Translations under genes and position numbers: made by a program
Source: Nitricoxidireducens sp046726235
GTDB lineage: Bacteria; Pseudomonadota; Gammaproteobacteria; Burkholderiales; Rhodocyclaceae
NCBI GenBank assembly: GCA_046726235.1
Contig: JBKPAD010000001.1
Location: 434,001 to 498,000, forward strand
Direction: 5' to 3'
DNA: 64,000 nucleotides
The notes under the pieces: model-generated
Database searches by the model: none
What the model was told of the DNA's origin: nothing
The model's input: the letters and a program-made list of their open reading frames with translations, nothing else
Part shown: positions 49,360-58,297 of the stretch, piece by piece
Numbering within the stretch: position 1 is the first letter of the stretch
Layout: each line of letters opens with the position of its first letter

Positions 49360-49921
49360 GCTCGGTTCCGATGACGAAGAGTTTGGGGTTGGCGAGGATG
49401 TTGCCGATGAAGCCGTCGCCGGCCTCCACGCGCCGGACGAATTCGGCGGCGCCTAGGATCACCGGGTTGATTTCGCGTTGCAGGCTTTCCTGCACCGGGT
49501 GCAGGGCTTTGACGGCGTCGCCGAAGCTGCAGTCGTCGATCAGCAGCAGGTCGACGTCGCTGCGGGCGTTTTCTTCGCCGCGCGCCAGCGAGCCGAACAC
49601 CAGCGCCAGTTGCGGCGCCGGTTCGAGCGCGCCGAGGGCGTCGGCGAGGACGCCGACCACGCCGCTGGTCTTGCGAAACAGGCCGGCCAGTTCGGAAAAC
49701 ACGGGGCAATCGCGATTGGCGCGGTAGCGCACCTGGTTGCCCTGGGCTTCGCGCAACAGCAGGCCGGCCTGCGCCAGCCGGGACAACTCCTTGTGCAGCG
49801 TGCCGGGCGTCGTGCCGGTCAGGCGCGCCAGTTCGCGCACGTGATAGCTGCTGTCTGGATGCAACAGCAGCTGAGTCAGCGCGCGCTGGCGGTATTGGCC
49901 GAAGAGGAGGTCGAGTAGCAC
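49313..49921 (-). CDS. Winged-HTH nucleotidyltransferase (MNT-like)
   Basis: A 202-residue two-domain protein. The N-terminal winged helix (residues 10-70, with YHVRELARLTGTTPGTLHKE) is followed by a polymerase-beta-type nucleotidyltransferase with the signature FGSLARGEENARSDVDLLLI. The start is GTG at 49921. It may act as an AMPylating antitoxin and as a repressor of its own operon, because GTAGC/GCTAC repeats lie just upstream. It forms a pair with the HEPN-like gene inside the restriction locus. Confidence 0.85.
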   Translation of the reverse strand: MLLDLLFGQYRQRALTQLLLHPDSSYHVRELARLTGTTPGTLHKELSRLAQAGLLLREAQGNQVRYRANRDCPVFSELAGLFRKTSGVVGVLADALGALEPAPQLALVFGSLARGEENARSDVDLLLIDDCSFGDAVKALHPVQESLQREINPVILGAAEFVRRVEAGDGFIGNILANPKLFVIGTEHDLGKLAGHSPAANV

Positions 49922-49932
49922 GATGTGGGTAT

Positions 49933-49988
49933 GTAGCCGATATTGCTTCGATTGTAGCTTCTTTTGCTACTTCAGCAAGGGCAGCTAC
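49933..49988. promoter_or_regulatory. GTAGC/GCTAC inverted repeats, candidate operator of the HTH-nucleotidyltransferase
   Basis: Half-sites GTAGC at 49933 and 49954 and GCTAC at 49966 and 49984 lie between the hsdR stop and the nucleotidyltransferase start. The central pair GTAGC-TTCTTTT-GCTAC is a perfect dyad. This 60-base AT-richer spacer is also the only place for an internal promoter of the downstream genes. Confidence 0.5.
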
Positions 49989-52546
49989 ATGAACCGATAC
50001 AGCGACACGTAATCCTTCACGTACTCCGGAATGCGGTCGCGCCACTCCTTGGGCACGGCCTTGAAGTCGGCCATGCCGAAGGCGGGATTGACGTTGAGTT
50101 CGGTCAGGCGGCGGTTGTCGACGATGTCGCGCAGGCGCTCGTCGGAGGCGTAGGCCTTGAAGAAGTACTCGAGGGCGACGATGGCGTCCGCGTGCTTCGC
50201 CAGTTCTTCCTCAGGCTGGTCGAGGAGGAACTTCTGGAATTCGTCTTCGAGCAGTTCGTCCTTGCTCTTGAAGGCGGGGATCAGCCCGAAAATCTTTTCC
50301 AGGATTTCGCGCAGGGTCAGGCGTCGGTCGACGCCGGCGGCGCGGCGCAGCTTGTCGAGGGTGAAGAACTGGGCCGGTTTGTCGAGCACCTGCGTTGCCA
50401 CGTAATCGACGGCTTGCTCCCACTGCTCGCCGTCGACGAAGGCCTGCAGCGTGCCGTCGGCCTTGACGGTGTTCTCGAAAGCTTCGAAGAACATGCGGTC
50501 GATCTTCATGCCTTGCGGACCGATGGGTTCCTCGGCGAAATGGGCGATCGCGTCGGGGCCGCCGTGGATGTACTCCCCGGCCGGGCCGAGGGTGGTGCCG
50601 CCGCCCTCGACTTGGCCGGGGCCGCTGCCGGGTCGCGGCAGCCGCAAGACTTCGTCGTAGTCGAACTTTTCCTCGAAGTACTCGCAGTTGGCGAAGAAGT
50701 CGAAGAACTTGAACTTCGATTTCTCCTGCTTGCTGCCGCCCGCCGACAGGTCGTCCTTGAGCCGCTTGTCGAAAACCTGATCCAGGAAGTTGTGCTTGCG
50801 CGTGCCGCGGCCCTTGATCTGCACGAAGTCCGAAGGCGAAAACACCGGGCGCATCAGCGCCAGGTTGAGGATGTCCGGGCAGTCGTAGCCGGTGGTCATC
50901 ATGCCGACCGTGACGCAGACGCGCGCCTTGCTGGTCTTGTAGGCATCGACGAAATTGGCCGAGCCGAGAAGATTGTTGTTGGTGAAGTTGGTCGTGAATT
51001 GCTGGGCGTCGGGAATCTGCGAGGTGACCTGCACTGCGAAGTCCGATTGGTACTTGCCCGGCCACAGAGCATCGGCCAGTCCGTTGAGGGCTTGGGTCAA
51101 CTTGGCGGCGTGGTTCTGGCTGACGGCGAAGACGATGGACTTGCCGAACTCCCCGCTGATCGGGTCTCGCAGGCCATTGTTCAGCAGCGTCTGGCAGAAG
51201 AGGCTGTTGGTGGCATCGGAGAAGAACTTCTTCTCGAAATCCTTGTGGAAGAAGTTCTCCTGCTCGCTGTTGCCGTTCTCGTCGATGTTGGCGACGGCGT
51301 AGCCTTCATCGGACAGCAGCTGCGTGGTGATGTCGGTGCGGGCATCGACGACCACCGGGTTGATGAGGTGGCCGTCGCGCACGCCGTCGAGCAGCGAATA
51401 GCGGAAGGTGGGCTGGCCGGATTCGCAGCCGAAGGTGCGATAGGTGTCGAGCAGCAGGCGACGCTCGGTCTCGCGCGGGTCGCGCGTCGTCGGCTTGCCG
51501 GCGTCGAACTTCTTCAGGTAGTCGCGCGGCGTTGCCGTCAGCCCGAGCTTGTAGCCGACGAAATAGTCGAACACGGCGCGGGCGTTGCCGCCGATGGAGC
51601 GATGCGCTTCGTCGGAAATCACCAGATCGAAATCGGTGGGCGAGAACAAGCGCCTGAACTTGTCGTTGAACAGCAGCGACTGCACGGTGGTGACGACGAT
51701 CTCGGCCTTGCGCCACTCGTCGCGCCGTTCCTTGTAGACCACGGCGGTGTAATCGTTCTTGAGCTGGGCGACGAACGCCCTGTGGGCCTGGCCTTCCAGT
51801 TCCACCCGGTCCACCAGGAACAGCACCCGTTGCGCATTGCCGGTACGCAGGAACAGCTTGATGACGGCGGCGGCGGTCAGGGTCTTGCCGGTACCGGTCG
51901 CCATCTCGAACAGGAAGCGGCTGCTGCCGGCGGCGACGGCATCCTGGATCGCCTGCACGGCGCGCCTTTGATAGTCGCGCAGGAAGCGCAGCTTGTTCTT
52001 TTCGATGAAGGCGTCGCGCTCTGCCGGATTGTTCCAGCCGGCCTCGGCCGCATAGCCCGGCATTTGGGTCAGGGCGATGTAGTCCCGGCCGACGGGCTCG
52101 GTGATCAGCCGCTGCGGGTTGGGCTGGAAACGGCGGTAGCTCCCGATCGAGCCGGGCGTCGGGAAGCGGGTGACGATGTGCGGGTTGCCCTGCTCCAGAT
52201 CCCAGAAGTAATGGAGGTTGCCGTTGGAAAGGATGACGAAGCGGCAATTCTGCGACTTGGCGTACTTGCGCGCCTGCTCCTTGCCGGCCAGCGGATTCTT
52301 GTCCTCCGACTTGGCTTCGAGCACTACGAGCGGGAAGCCGGCATCGTCGACTAGCAGGAAGTCGATGAAGCCGTTGCGGGACTGTTCGAAGTTGTTGCCG
52401 AGGGCGTCGATCGCCGCCTTGGTCAGCTTGACCTTGGGTTCGAGAACGATGTTGGCCTTGCCCGCTGCGCTGTCGAAAAAGCGCCAGCCCGACGCTTCGA
52501 GCAGCTTGTTGATCTTGATGCGGGCTTGGGCCTCTTTCGCAGCCAC
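49985..52546 (-). CDS. hsdR: Type I restriction enzyme R subunit
   Basis: The DNA translocase and nuclease subunit. The N-terminal nuclease domain has FIDFLLVDDAGFPLVVLEAK with the D...ExK catalytic residues. Next come the superfamily 2 helicase motifs: Walker A MATGTGKT, SDEAHRS, a TATP motif and QIKGRGTRK. The C-terminal helical region would bind the methylase. I chose GTG at 52546, preceded by GAGGGAG, giving about 853 residues. An upstream GTG at 52639 would add 31 residues unlike the family. It is the first gene of the locus. Confidence 0.9.
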   Translation of the reverse strand: MAAKEAQARIKINKLLEASGWRFFDSAAGKANIVLEPKVKLTKAAIDALGNNFEQSRNGFIDFLLVDDAGFPLVVLEAKSEDKNPLAGKEQARKYAKSQNCRFVILSNGNLHYFWDLEQGNPHIVTRFPTPGSIGSYRRFQPNPQRLITEPVGRDYIALTQMPGYAAEAGWNNPAERDAFIEKNKLRFLRDYQRRAVQAIQDAVAAGSSRFLFEMATGTGKTLTAAAVIKLFLRTGNAQRVLFLVDRVELEGQAHRAFVAQLKNDYTAVVYKERRDEWRKAEIVVTTVQSLLFNDKFRRLFSPTDFDLVISDEAHRSIGGNARAVFDYFVGYKLGLTATPRDYLKKFDAGKPTTRDPRETERRLLLDTYRTFGCESGQPTFRYSLLDGVRDGHLINPVVVDARTDITTQLLSDEGYAVANIDENGNSEQENFFHKDFEKKFFSDATNSLFCQTLLNNGLRDPISGEFGKSIVFAVSQNHAAKLTQALNGLADALWPGKYQSDFAVQVTSQIPDAQQFTTNFTNNNLLGSANFVDAYKTSKARVCVTVGMMTTGYDCPDILNLALMRPVFSPSDFVQIKGRGTRKHNFLDQVFDKRLKDDLSAGGSKQEKSKFKFFDFFANCEYFEEKFDYDEVLRLPRPGSGPGQVEGGGTTLGPAGEYIHGGPDAIAHFAEEPIGPQGMKIDRMFFEAFENTVKADGTLQAFVDGEQWEQAVDYVATQVLDKPAQFFTLDKLRRAAGVDRRLTLREILEKIFGLIPAFKSKDELLEDEFQKFLLDQPEEELAKHADAIVALEYFFKAYASDERLRDIVDNRRLTELNVNPAFGMADFKAVPKEWRDRIPEYVKDYVSLYRFM

Positions 52547-52711
52547 CGCTGGCGCTCCCTCGTTTGTCGGCAAGACCCTTGCGCGGCGTCGGCTCGACCC
52601 GGCAAATAGGCGCCGGCAAGTGTATAGCAGCCGGCACACGCCGTCATTCCATGTGGATCACGCCGTCGGTGAGAAGCGATGCGCGGAGCGGATCGGACGC
52701 CGGAGTTGGGC

Positions 52712-52739
52712 AAAAAAAAGCGCGGATCATCCGCGCTTG
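52712..52739 (-). terminator. Rho-independent terminator of the zapA-6S RNA transcript
   Basis: On the minus strand AGCGCGGAT-G-ATCCGCGCT forms a 9-bp stem followed by a run of eight T. It lies just beyond the 6S RNA 3' end. Confidence 0.9.
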
Positions 52740-52744
52740 AATTT

Positions 52745-52928
52745 GGTTCCCCCGCCTGTGCCGTTCAGGCCGGCATCCTGAACCTGGGTCCAGAGTGGCT
52801 GCTTTCCTGCCGCATCAGGTGCTCCCGCGGGGGGAGCTCACAACAGCGGCGTCTTTGGGCGGCAGCCGATGCCAATTAGCATTGGTTCAAGGAATGTATG
52901 GCCCTTGACGAACACCGCAGGGGAATTC
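52745..52928 (-). ncRNA. ssrS: 6S RNA
   Basis: This is about 184 bases downstream of zapA, the usual 6S location. The minus-strand RNA begins CCCCTGCGGTGTTCG with a CAAGGGCCA segment, like the 5' arm of enterobacterial 6S RNA. It ends with GGCACAGGCGGGGGAACC, which can close the terminal stem with the 5' end. An inner GGTTCAGG/CCTGAACG hairpin lies in the 3' arm. 6S RNA binds sigma-70 RNA polymerase and moderates transcription in stationary phase. The ygfA gene often found after ssrS is absent, and the hsd locus follows instead. Confidence 0.8.
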
Positions 52929-52952
52929 CTGCGGACGCGTAACCGGATCTGG

Positions 52953-53285
52953 CTAGAACAGGCCTTCCTGTTGCGACAGGGCCTCGTCCAGACGCGCCTC
53001 CATGGCCCGGATTCTACGCTTGAGTTCGGAGGTGTCAAAAGAATCTGCCCCCGCCGCGGAAGCCTTGGCAGGCGGCGCTTTCTTCAGTGCCAGCAACTCG
53101 TGCGCGAGGTTCAGCGCGACCATCACGGCGAGGCGTTCGCCGGTGCTGCGCGTCTTGGCCGCGCTCTCGGTCATCTTCGCGTCGAGATAGGCGGCGGCAT
53201 CCTGCAATGCCCCGCGTTCCTCTTCGGGGCAGGCGACGCTGTAGGCGCGTCCCTGCAGCTTGATGTCGAGCGTCGGGGTGGTCAT
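52953..53285 (-). CDS. zapA: Cell division protein ZapA
   Basis: A 110-residue Z-ring associated protein that bundles FtsZ. The N-terminal globular part has LDIKLQGRAYSVACPEEER and the central helix MVALNLAHELLALK, and the C-terminal coiled coil covers about residues 80-108. I chose ATG 53285, overlapping the stop of the upstream coiled-coil gene, because the longer ORF reads out of phase with the family. Downstream are the 6S RNA and terminator. Confidence 0.92.
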   Translation of the reverse strand: MTTPTLDIKLQGRAYSVACPEEERGALQDAAAYLDAKMTESAAKTRSTGERLAVMVALNLAHELLALKKAPPAKASAAGADSFDTSELKRRIRAMEARLDEALSQQEGLF

Positions 53286-53476
53286 TGGTCGGGCAGGCGG
53301 CTCATCAGCGCCTCGAGTCGTTCGCAGGTGGTGTCGATCTTGGCGCTGAGCGCCTGCTTGTCGACCTCGAGCCCCGCAATGCGCTCGCGCAGCTTGCGGT
53401 TCTCCTCGCGCAGGGATTGGCAGAAAGCCACGACCTGCTCGATCTTGTGCTCGACGCTGGAAAGATCGCCGTCCAT
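53282..53476 (-). CDS. Small coiled-coil protein upstream of zapA (ZapB-like / TIGR02449-type)
   Basis: A 64-residue heptad-rich protein (SSVEHKIEQVVAFCQSLREE, LRERIAGLEVDKQAL), entirely helical. Such genes precede zapA in many proteobacteria and are thought to aid septal ring assembly. A TTG at 53488 would lie inside the -10 region of a TTGACG-N17-CACACT promoter on the minus strand (53516-53488), so I chose ATG 53476. The stop overlaps the zapA start (ATGA). Confidence 0.82.
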   Translation of the reverse strand: MDGDLSSVEHKIEQVVAFCQSLREENRKLRERIAGLEVDKQALSAKIDTTCERLEALMSRLPDQ

Positions 53477-53606
53477 AGTGGGACGCAAGTGTGCGAGAAA
53501 AGGCCAATGCCGTCAAGCAATAAGCGGGCGAAGTGAAGGTTGGGACGCAACAGTGCGTCGCCGCCGCGCACCGGAGGCCACCGACCTGCATGCTAGACTC
53601 GCGCCC

Positions 53607-53832
53607 TGTTCACGGTGCCCGAAGCGTTGTCGACGCCAGGGTGAAACGGGAAGCCGGTGCGCGCGATACCTCGCGCAATTCCGGCGCTGCCCCCGCAACG
53701 GTAAGAAAGTGCGGAACCGCCATCACGCCACTGGGATTGTTCCCGGGAAGGCGGCGGTTCAAGACTTTCGAGCCCGGAGACCGGCCGCGGACAGAGCAGT
53801 GGATGTGTCGCGGGGATGCGATGCGCCGGCCT
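53607..53832 (+). promoter_or_regulatory. Cobalamin (adenosylcobalamin) riboswitch upstream of btuB
   Basis: Conserved elements appear in order: GGTGCC at 53614, GGGAAGCCGGTG, the B12 box GCTGCCCCCGCAACGGTAAG near 53686, and AGCCCGGAGACCGGCC at 53771-53786. This is a textbook cobalamin riboswitch. It should shut off expression of the btuB-C-D-F-btuR-cobB operon when corrinoid is plentiful. The rest of the 53489-53913 gap holds no gene that I can support. Confidence 0.95.
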
Positions 53833-53913
53833 CGTGCCCGTCTCTCTCGTCTCCCGATGCATCCGTTCCGCCATTCCGGCGTGCGGGGACGCACGCCGAC
53901 ACGGGAGCCATCC

Positions 53914-55737
53914 ATGCATCGTCACGCCGTCCGTGCCGTACTCGCCGCCCTCGCGGCGAGCGCCGCCGTTTCATCCTCCGCCCATGCCGCCGACGCCGCG
54001 GCCGTCATCGTCACCGCCACGCGCCAGCCGGCGCGCGCCAGCGAACTCCTCAGCGACGTCTCCGTCATCACGCGCGAAGACATCGAGCGCGCCGGACAGA
54101 CCACGCTCGAACAACTGCTCGCGCGCCAGCCCGGCGTCGAGACGACCGCCAACGGAGGTCCCGGCACCAATAGCGCGCTCTTCCTGCGCGGCGCCTACAC
54201 GAAGCAGGCGATCGTCCTCATCGACGGTCTGCGCATCGGCTCGGCGAGCAGCGGCGAGGCTGCGTTCGCTCGCATCCCGCTGGCGCAGATCGAGCGCATC
54301 GAAATCCTGCGCGGCCCGGCATCGTCGCTTTACGGCGCCGATGCCATCGGCGGCGTGATCCAGATCTTCACGCGCCGCGGCGACGGCGCGCCGCGCTTCG
54401 ACGCCAGCCTCGGCTACGGCAGCTACAACACGACCGAGGGCAGCGCCGGCATCTCCGGCGGCAATGACGTCGTTTCCTACGGCGTGCAAGCCGGGCATTT
54501 CGAGACCAAGGGCTTCAATGCCCTGCACAACGCCGCCAGCACCTCGTTCAACGGCGACCGCGACGGCTACCGCAACACCAGCGTCGGCGGCAACGTCGTC
54601 GTGCGTCCCGCGGCGGGCCACGAGCTCGGCCTCGACGTGATGCACAGCGAGGGCATCAGCCGATACGACACGACGCCCAAGACAAAGGACTTCAAGAACG
54701 ACCAGACGCTCGACGCCTACTCGGCGTATTCGCGCAATCGCCTGACGCGCGACTGGACCAGCACGCTGCGCCTCGGCCGCAGCAGCGACGATTCGACGAG
54801 CCGCACCGACGGCATCGCCGGCAGCGTCTTCCACACCGACCAGGATCAGGTCTCGTGGCAGAACGACGTCAGGCTGCCGCTCGGCCGCGCGCTGTTCGCC
54901 GCCGAGTATCTGAAGCAGCGCCTTAAGAGCACGACCGCCTTCCCGGTGACGAACCGCGCGATCCGTTCGCTGCTCGCCGGCTGGAACGGCAGCGTCGACA
55001 AGCATCGCCTGCAGCTCAACCTGCGCCGCGACCAGAACTCGCAGTTCGGCGGCAAGAACACGGGCTTCGCCGGCTACGGCTATCAGCTCGACGATGCCTG
55101 GCGCGCGCGTCTTTCCTACGGCACGGCCTTTCGCGCGCCGAACTTCAACGAGCTCTATTTCCCAGACACCTTCGGCGCGCTCTTCGCCGGCAACGCCGCG
55201 CTGCGCCCCGAGTTCGCGCGCAACCGCGAGGCCGGCATCGACTGGGAGCGCGGCGCGCATCGCTTCTCCGCCGTGTATTTCAACAACAAGGTCAGCGACA
55301 TGATCGTCGGCTGGCCGAGCCCGATCATCAACGTCGGCAGCGCGACTCTCTCCGGCACCTCGTTCAGTTATGCCGGCGCCGCGGGCGCATGGAGCGGCGG
55401 CGCGGCGCTCGACCTGCAGCGGCCGCGCGACGACACCAACGGCAAGCGACTGATCCGCCGCGCCGACCGGCAGTTGAAGACCCACCTCGCCTACGCGGCC
55501 GGCGCCTGGAACCTCGGCGGCGAATGGCAGCTCGTCGGCATGCGCTACGAAGACACCGCGAACACGCAGCGCCTCGGCGGCTACGGGCTCGTCAACCTCG
55601 TCGCCGACTACCGTCTCGACCGCGAGTGGGTGCTGTTCGCCCGCGCCAACAACCTCTTCGACAAGCGTTACGAAGCCGCCAGGGACTACGCGGTCGCCGG
55701 CTCCAGCCTCTTCGTCGGCGTCCGCTATAGTCGCTAG
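53914..55737 (+). CDS. btuB: TonB-dependent vitamin B12 outer membrane receptor
   Basis: A 607-residue outer membrane transporter. The signal peptide (ending AHAA) leads directly into a TonB-box-like region (AAVIVTATRQPA). The plug domain follows (DVSVITREDIERAGQTTLEQLLARQPGV; RGPASSLYGADAIGGVIQIFTR) and then a 22-strand type barrel ending in aromatic-rich strands with a C-terminal SLFVGVRYSR. The riboswitch immediately upstream identifies the ligand as cobalamin or another corrinoid. ATG 53914 opens on the signal peptide; longer in-frame starts read through the riboswitch. Confidence 0.95.
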   Translation: MHRHAVRAVLAALAASAAVSSSAHAADAAAVIVTATRQPARASELLSDVSVITREDIERAGQTTLEQLLARQPGVETTANGGPGTNSALFLRGAYTKQAIVLIDGLRIGSASSGEAAFARIPLAQIERIEILRGPASSLYGADAIGGVIQIFTRRGDGAPRFDASLGYGSYNTTEGSAGISGGNDVVSYGVQAGHFETKGFNALHNAASTSFNGDRDGYRNTSVGGNVVVRPAAGHELGLDVMHSEGISRYDTTPKTKDFKNDQTLDAYSAYSRNRLTRDWTSTLRLGRSSDDSTSRTDGIAGSVFHTDQDQVSWQNDVRLPLGRALFAAEYLKQRLKSTTAFPVTNRAIRSLLAGWNGSVDKHRLQLNLRRDQNSQFGGKNTGFAGYGYQLDDAWRARLSYGTAFRAPNFNELYFPDTFGALFAGNAALRPEFARNREAGIDWERGAHRFSAVYFNNKVSDMIVGWPSPIINVGSATLSGTSFSYAGAAGAWSGGAALDLQRPRDDTNGKRLIRRADRQLKTHLAYAAGAWNLGGEWQLVGMRYEDTANTQRLGGYGLVNLVADYRLDREWVLFARANNLFDKRYEAARDYAVAGSSLFVGVRYSR

Positions 55738-55743
55738 CTTCCC

Positions 55744-56733
55744 ATGCCCACCCGCCGCCGCGCCCTCGCCGTCATCGCCGCTCTCGCCGTCCTGGCGCTG
55801 GCGAGCCTGACGCTGGCGCTCGCTGCGGGCAGCCTGCGCGTGCCGTTCGGCGACGTGCTGGCGGCGCTCTTCGGCAACGACGCCGGGCTCTCCGGCGAAG
55901 TCGTGCTCGGCCTGCGCTTGCCGCGCGCGCTCGGCGCCTTCGCCTGCGGCGGCCTGCTGGCGCTGGCCGGCTGCCTGATGCAGGTGCTGCTGCGCAATCC
56001 GCTCGCCGACCCCTACGTGCTCGGCATCTCGGGCGGCGCGGCGGTCGGCGCGCTGGCGGCGATGCTCGCCGGGCTGGCGTTGGCCTTCGTCAACTTGTTC
56101 GCCTTCGCCGGCGCCTTCCTCGCCATGCTGGTGGTGTTCGGCCTCGCCCACGGCGACAGCAGCTGGACGCGCACGCGCCTGCTGCTCACCGGCGTCATCG
56201 TCGCCGCCGGCTGCGGCGCGTTGGTCGCGCTGATCCTCTCGGTCGCGCCGGAACAGAAGCTGCGCGGCATGCTGTTCTGGCTGATGGGCGACGCGGGCCA
56301 CATCTCGAACCCGTGGCCGGCGCTCGTCGTGCTCGTGCTCGGCGTCGCCGTCGCGCTGCCGTTCGCGCGCGAGCTCAACCTGCTGGCGCGCGGCGAAGTG
56401 CTCGCCGGCTCGCTCGGCGTCGTCGTGCCGCGCCTGAAGCGCGTCGTCTATGCGCTGGCTTCGCTGTTCACGGCGGTGGCGGTGACGACGGCCGGTAGCA
56501 TCGGCTTCATCGGCCTCATCGTGCCGCACCTGGTGCGGCTCGCCGTCGGTAACGACCAGCGCCTGCTGCTGCCCGCCGCGGCGCTGGCCGGCGGCAGTCT
56601 GCTGGTGCTCGCCGACACGCTCGCGCGCACCGTCGTAGCGCCGCAGCAGCTGCCGGTCGGCGTGCTCACCGCGCTGCTCGGCGTGCCGGTGTTCCTGTTC
56701 CTACTCGGCCGCGAGCCGCGGAGGCAGGCATGA
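55744..56733 (+). CDS. btuC: Vitamin B12 ABC transporter permease
   Basis: A 329-residue FecCD-type permease with nine to ten helices. It shows the family segments GLRLPRALGAFACGGLLALAG, QVLLRNPLADPYVLGISGGA and GSIGFIGLIVPHLVRLAVG. It starts 6 bases after btuB and overlaps btuD at the end, so it is part of the corrinoid uptake operon. Confidence 0.95.
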   Translation: MPTRRRALAVIAALAVLALASLTLALAAGSLRVPFGDVLAALFGNDAGLSGEVVLGLRLPRALGAFACGGLLALAGCLMQVLLRNPLADPYVLGISGGAAVGALAAMLAGLALAFVNLFAFAGAFLAMLVVFGLAHGDSSWTRTRLLLTGVIVAAGCGALVALILSVAPEQKLRGMLFWLMGDAGHISNPWPALVVLVLGVAVALPFARELNLLARGEVLAGSLGVVVPRLKRVVYALASLFTAVAVTTAGSIGFIGLIVPHLVRLAVGNDQRLLLPAAALAGGSLLVLADTLARTVVAPQQLPVGVLTALLGVPVFLFLLGREPRRQA

Positions 56734-57497
56734 CGGCCCTGCTGGAAACCGCCGGCCTCGACGTCGCCATCGGCGGCCACTCTGTCTGCCGCGACCTCGA
56801 CTGGCGCGTGCAGGCCGGCGAGTCCTGGGCCGTGCTCGGCCGCAACGGCGCCGGCAAGTCGACGCTGCTCGCCACCATCGCCGGCCTGCGTCCGGCGCAA
56901 GGCGGCAGCGCGCGCGTCGCCGGCCTCGACGTTGCCGGCGCGCCGCCGCGCGAACTCGCGCTGGTGCGCGGCTACCTGCCGCAGCGCAGCCACGATCCCT
57001 TCGCCTCGACGGTGCTCGAGACCGTGCTCGTCGGCCGCCATCCGCACCTCGGCCGCTGGGACTGGGAATCGACCGCCGACCGCCGCATCGCCGAGGCCGC
57101 GCTGGCCGAAACCGGGCTCGCCGGCTTCGCCGCGCGCGACGTGCAGACGCTCTCGGGCGGCGAGCGCCAGCGCCTCGGCATGGCGACGCTGCTGGCACAG
57201 GAGCCGCGCCTGTTCCTGCTCGACGAGCCGCTCGCCCACCTCGACCTCAACCACCAGGTGGCGCTGATGGAGCTGCTTTCGCAGCGCGCGGCGCACGGCG
57301 CCGGCGTCGTCGCCGTGTTGCACGATCCCGGCTTCGCCGCGCGCTGGTGCGGCCATGCGCTGCTGCTGTTCGGCGACGGCGAATGGCTCGCCGGACGCGC
57401 CGCCGACATCGTCACCGCCGAGAACCTCACGCGCCTTTACGGCCACCCGCTGCGGCGGGTCGAAGGCGCGCCCCACCCCGTCTTCGTTCCGGAGTAA
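56730..57497 (+). CDS. btuD: Vitamin B12 ABC transporter ATP-binding protein
   Basis: A 255-residue ABC ATPase with Walker A GRNGAGKST, Q-loop LPQRSHD, signature LSGGERQRL, Walker B LFLLDEPLAHLDL and the switch His in VLHDP. The start overlaps the btuC stop (ATGA), and GGAG near the end serves the next gene. It energises transport through BtuC. Confidence 0.95.
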   Translation: MTALLETAGLDVAIGGHSVCRDLDWRVQAGESWAVLGRNGAGKSTLLATIAGLRPAQGGSARVAGLDVAGAPPRELALVRGYLPQRSHDPFASTVLETVLVGRHPHLGRWDWESTADRRIAEAALAETGLAGFAARDVQTLSGGERQRLGMATLLAQEPRLFLLDEPLAHLDLNHQVALMELLSQRAAHGAGVVAVLHDPGFAARWCGHALLLFGDGEWLAGRAADIVTAENLTRLYGHPLRRVEGAPHPVFVPE

Positions 57498-57499
57498 GC

Positions 57500-58297
57500 A
57501 TGAAGCGTCCGCTGCTTTCCCTGCTCGCCGGCCTTGCGCTGTTGGCCGCGCAGCCCGCCAGCGCCGCCTGTCCGCGCATCGTCAGCCAGTCGCCGTGGGT
57601 CACGATGGCGCTCGAATGGATGGAGCGCGGCGACTGCATCGTCGGTGTCAGCCGTTACGACCGCCGCGAGCTGCCGCGCACCGGCGGCGTCATCGATCCC
57701 GATCCCGACGCCATCGCCGTGCTCGATCCGCAGGTGATGATCACGCTGAACTGGACGCCGGCCGAGAAGTGGCGAGCGATGGCGCCGGCCGGCGCGACGG
57801 CGCTGCGCGTCGACGGCTTCAAGGGCGTCGACGACATGGAGCGCGCGCTCCGCGACATCGGCCGCGCCGCCGGCGTCGAAGACATCGACGCACGCGTCGC
57901 GCGCTTCGCCGCCGAGTGGCGCGCCGCGGCCGACAAGGTGAACGGCCGCCACCGCCGCGCGCTGGTGATGACCGCCTGCAGCGGCGCGCCGTATTCCTTC
58001 GGCCGCGGCACCACGCTCTACGAAATCTTCCGCCGTGCCGGCATCGACGTCGTCGCCGACCACGACAGCATCCGCAACTTCAAGCTCGACGGCCCGCCGG
58101 GCGAACTCGAGAACTGGGTCGACGGCCTCCAACCCGAGATCGTCTTCGCGCTCAAGAACCGCCGCGACGAAGCCTGCAACGCCTCGATCGCGCGCCCCGG
58201 CGTGACGATCCTGCCGCTCGACGGCGAGCGCTTCACCCATCCCGGCCCGAACATCCTCTCGGGGCTCGAACAGTTGCGCGAGGTATTGGCCCAATGA
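57500..58297 (+). CDS. Periplasmic corrinoid-binding protein of the btu operon (BtuF-like)
   Basis: A 265-residue exported protein with a signal peptide (about 22 residues, ending ASAA) and a periplasmic binding fold of the BtuF/FecB type (PRIVSQSPWVTMALEWMERGDCIVGV; LDPQVMIT). It is divergent from typical BtuF but sits between btuD and btuR in a riboswitch-controlled operon, so corrinoid is the expected ligand. The start is ATG 57500 after GGAG. A second, more typical BtuF lies at 61127, so this one could bind another corrinoid form. Confidence 0.85.
   Translation: MKRPLLSLLAGLALLAAQPASAACPRIVSQSPWVTMALEWMERGDCIVGVSRYDRRELPRTGGVIDPDPDAIAVLDPQVMITLNWTPAEKWRAMAPAGATALRVDGFKGVDDMERALRDIGRAAGVEDIDARVARFAAEWRAAADKVNGRHRRALVMTACSGAPYSFGRGTTLYEIFRRAGIDVVADHDSIRNFKLDGPPGELENWVDGLQPEIVFALKNRRDEACNASIARPGVTILPLDGERFTHPGPNILSGLEQLREVLAQ

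Noticed and set aside
52547..52639. Upstream GTG start for hsdR
   Set aside because: The added 31 residues are Arg/Cys-rich and unlike the family, and the GTG at 52546 has a better ribosome binding site.
53971..56529. An 852-codon antisense open frame under btuB and btuC
   Set aside because: The composition is typical shadow sequence, and both sense genes are unmistakable.
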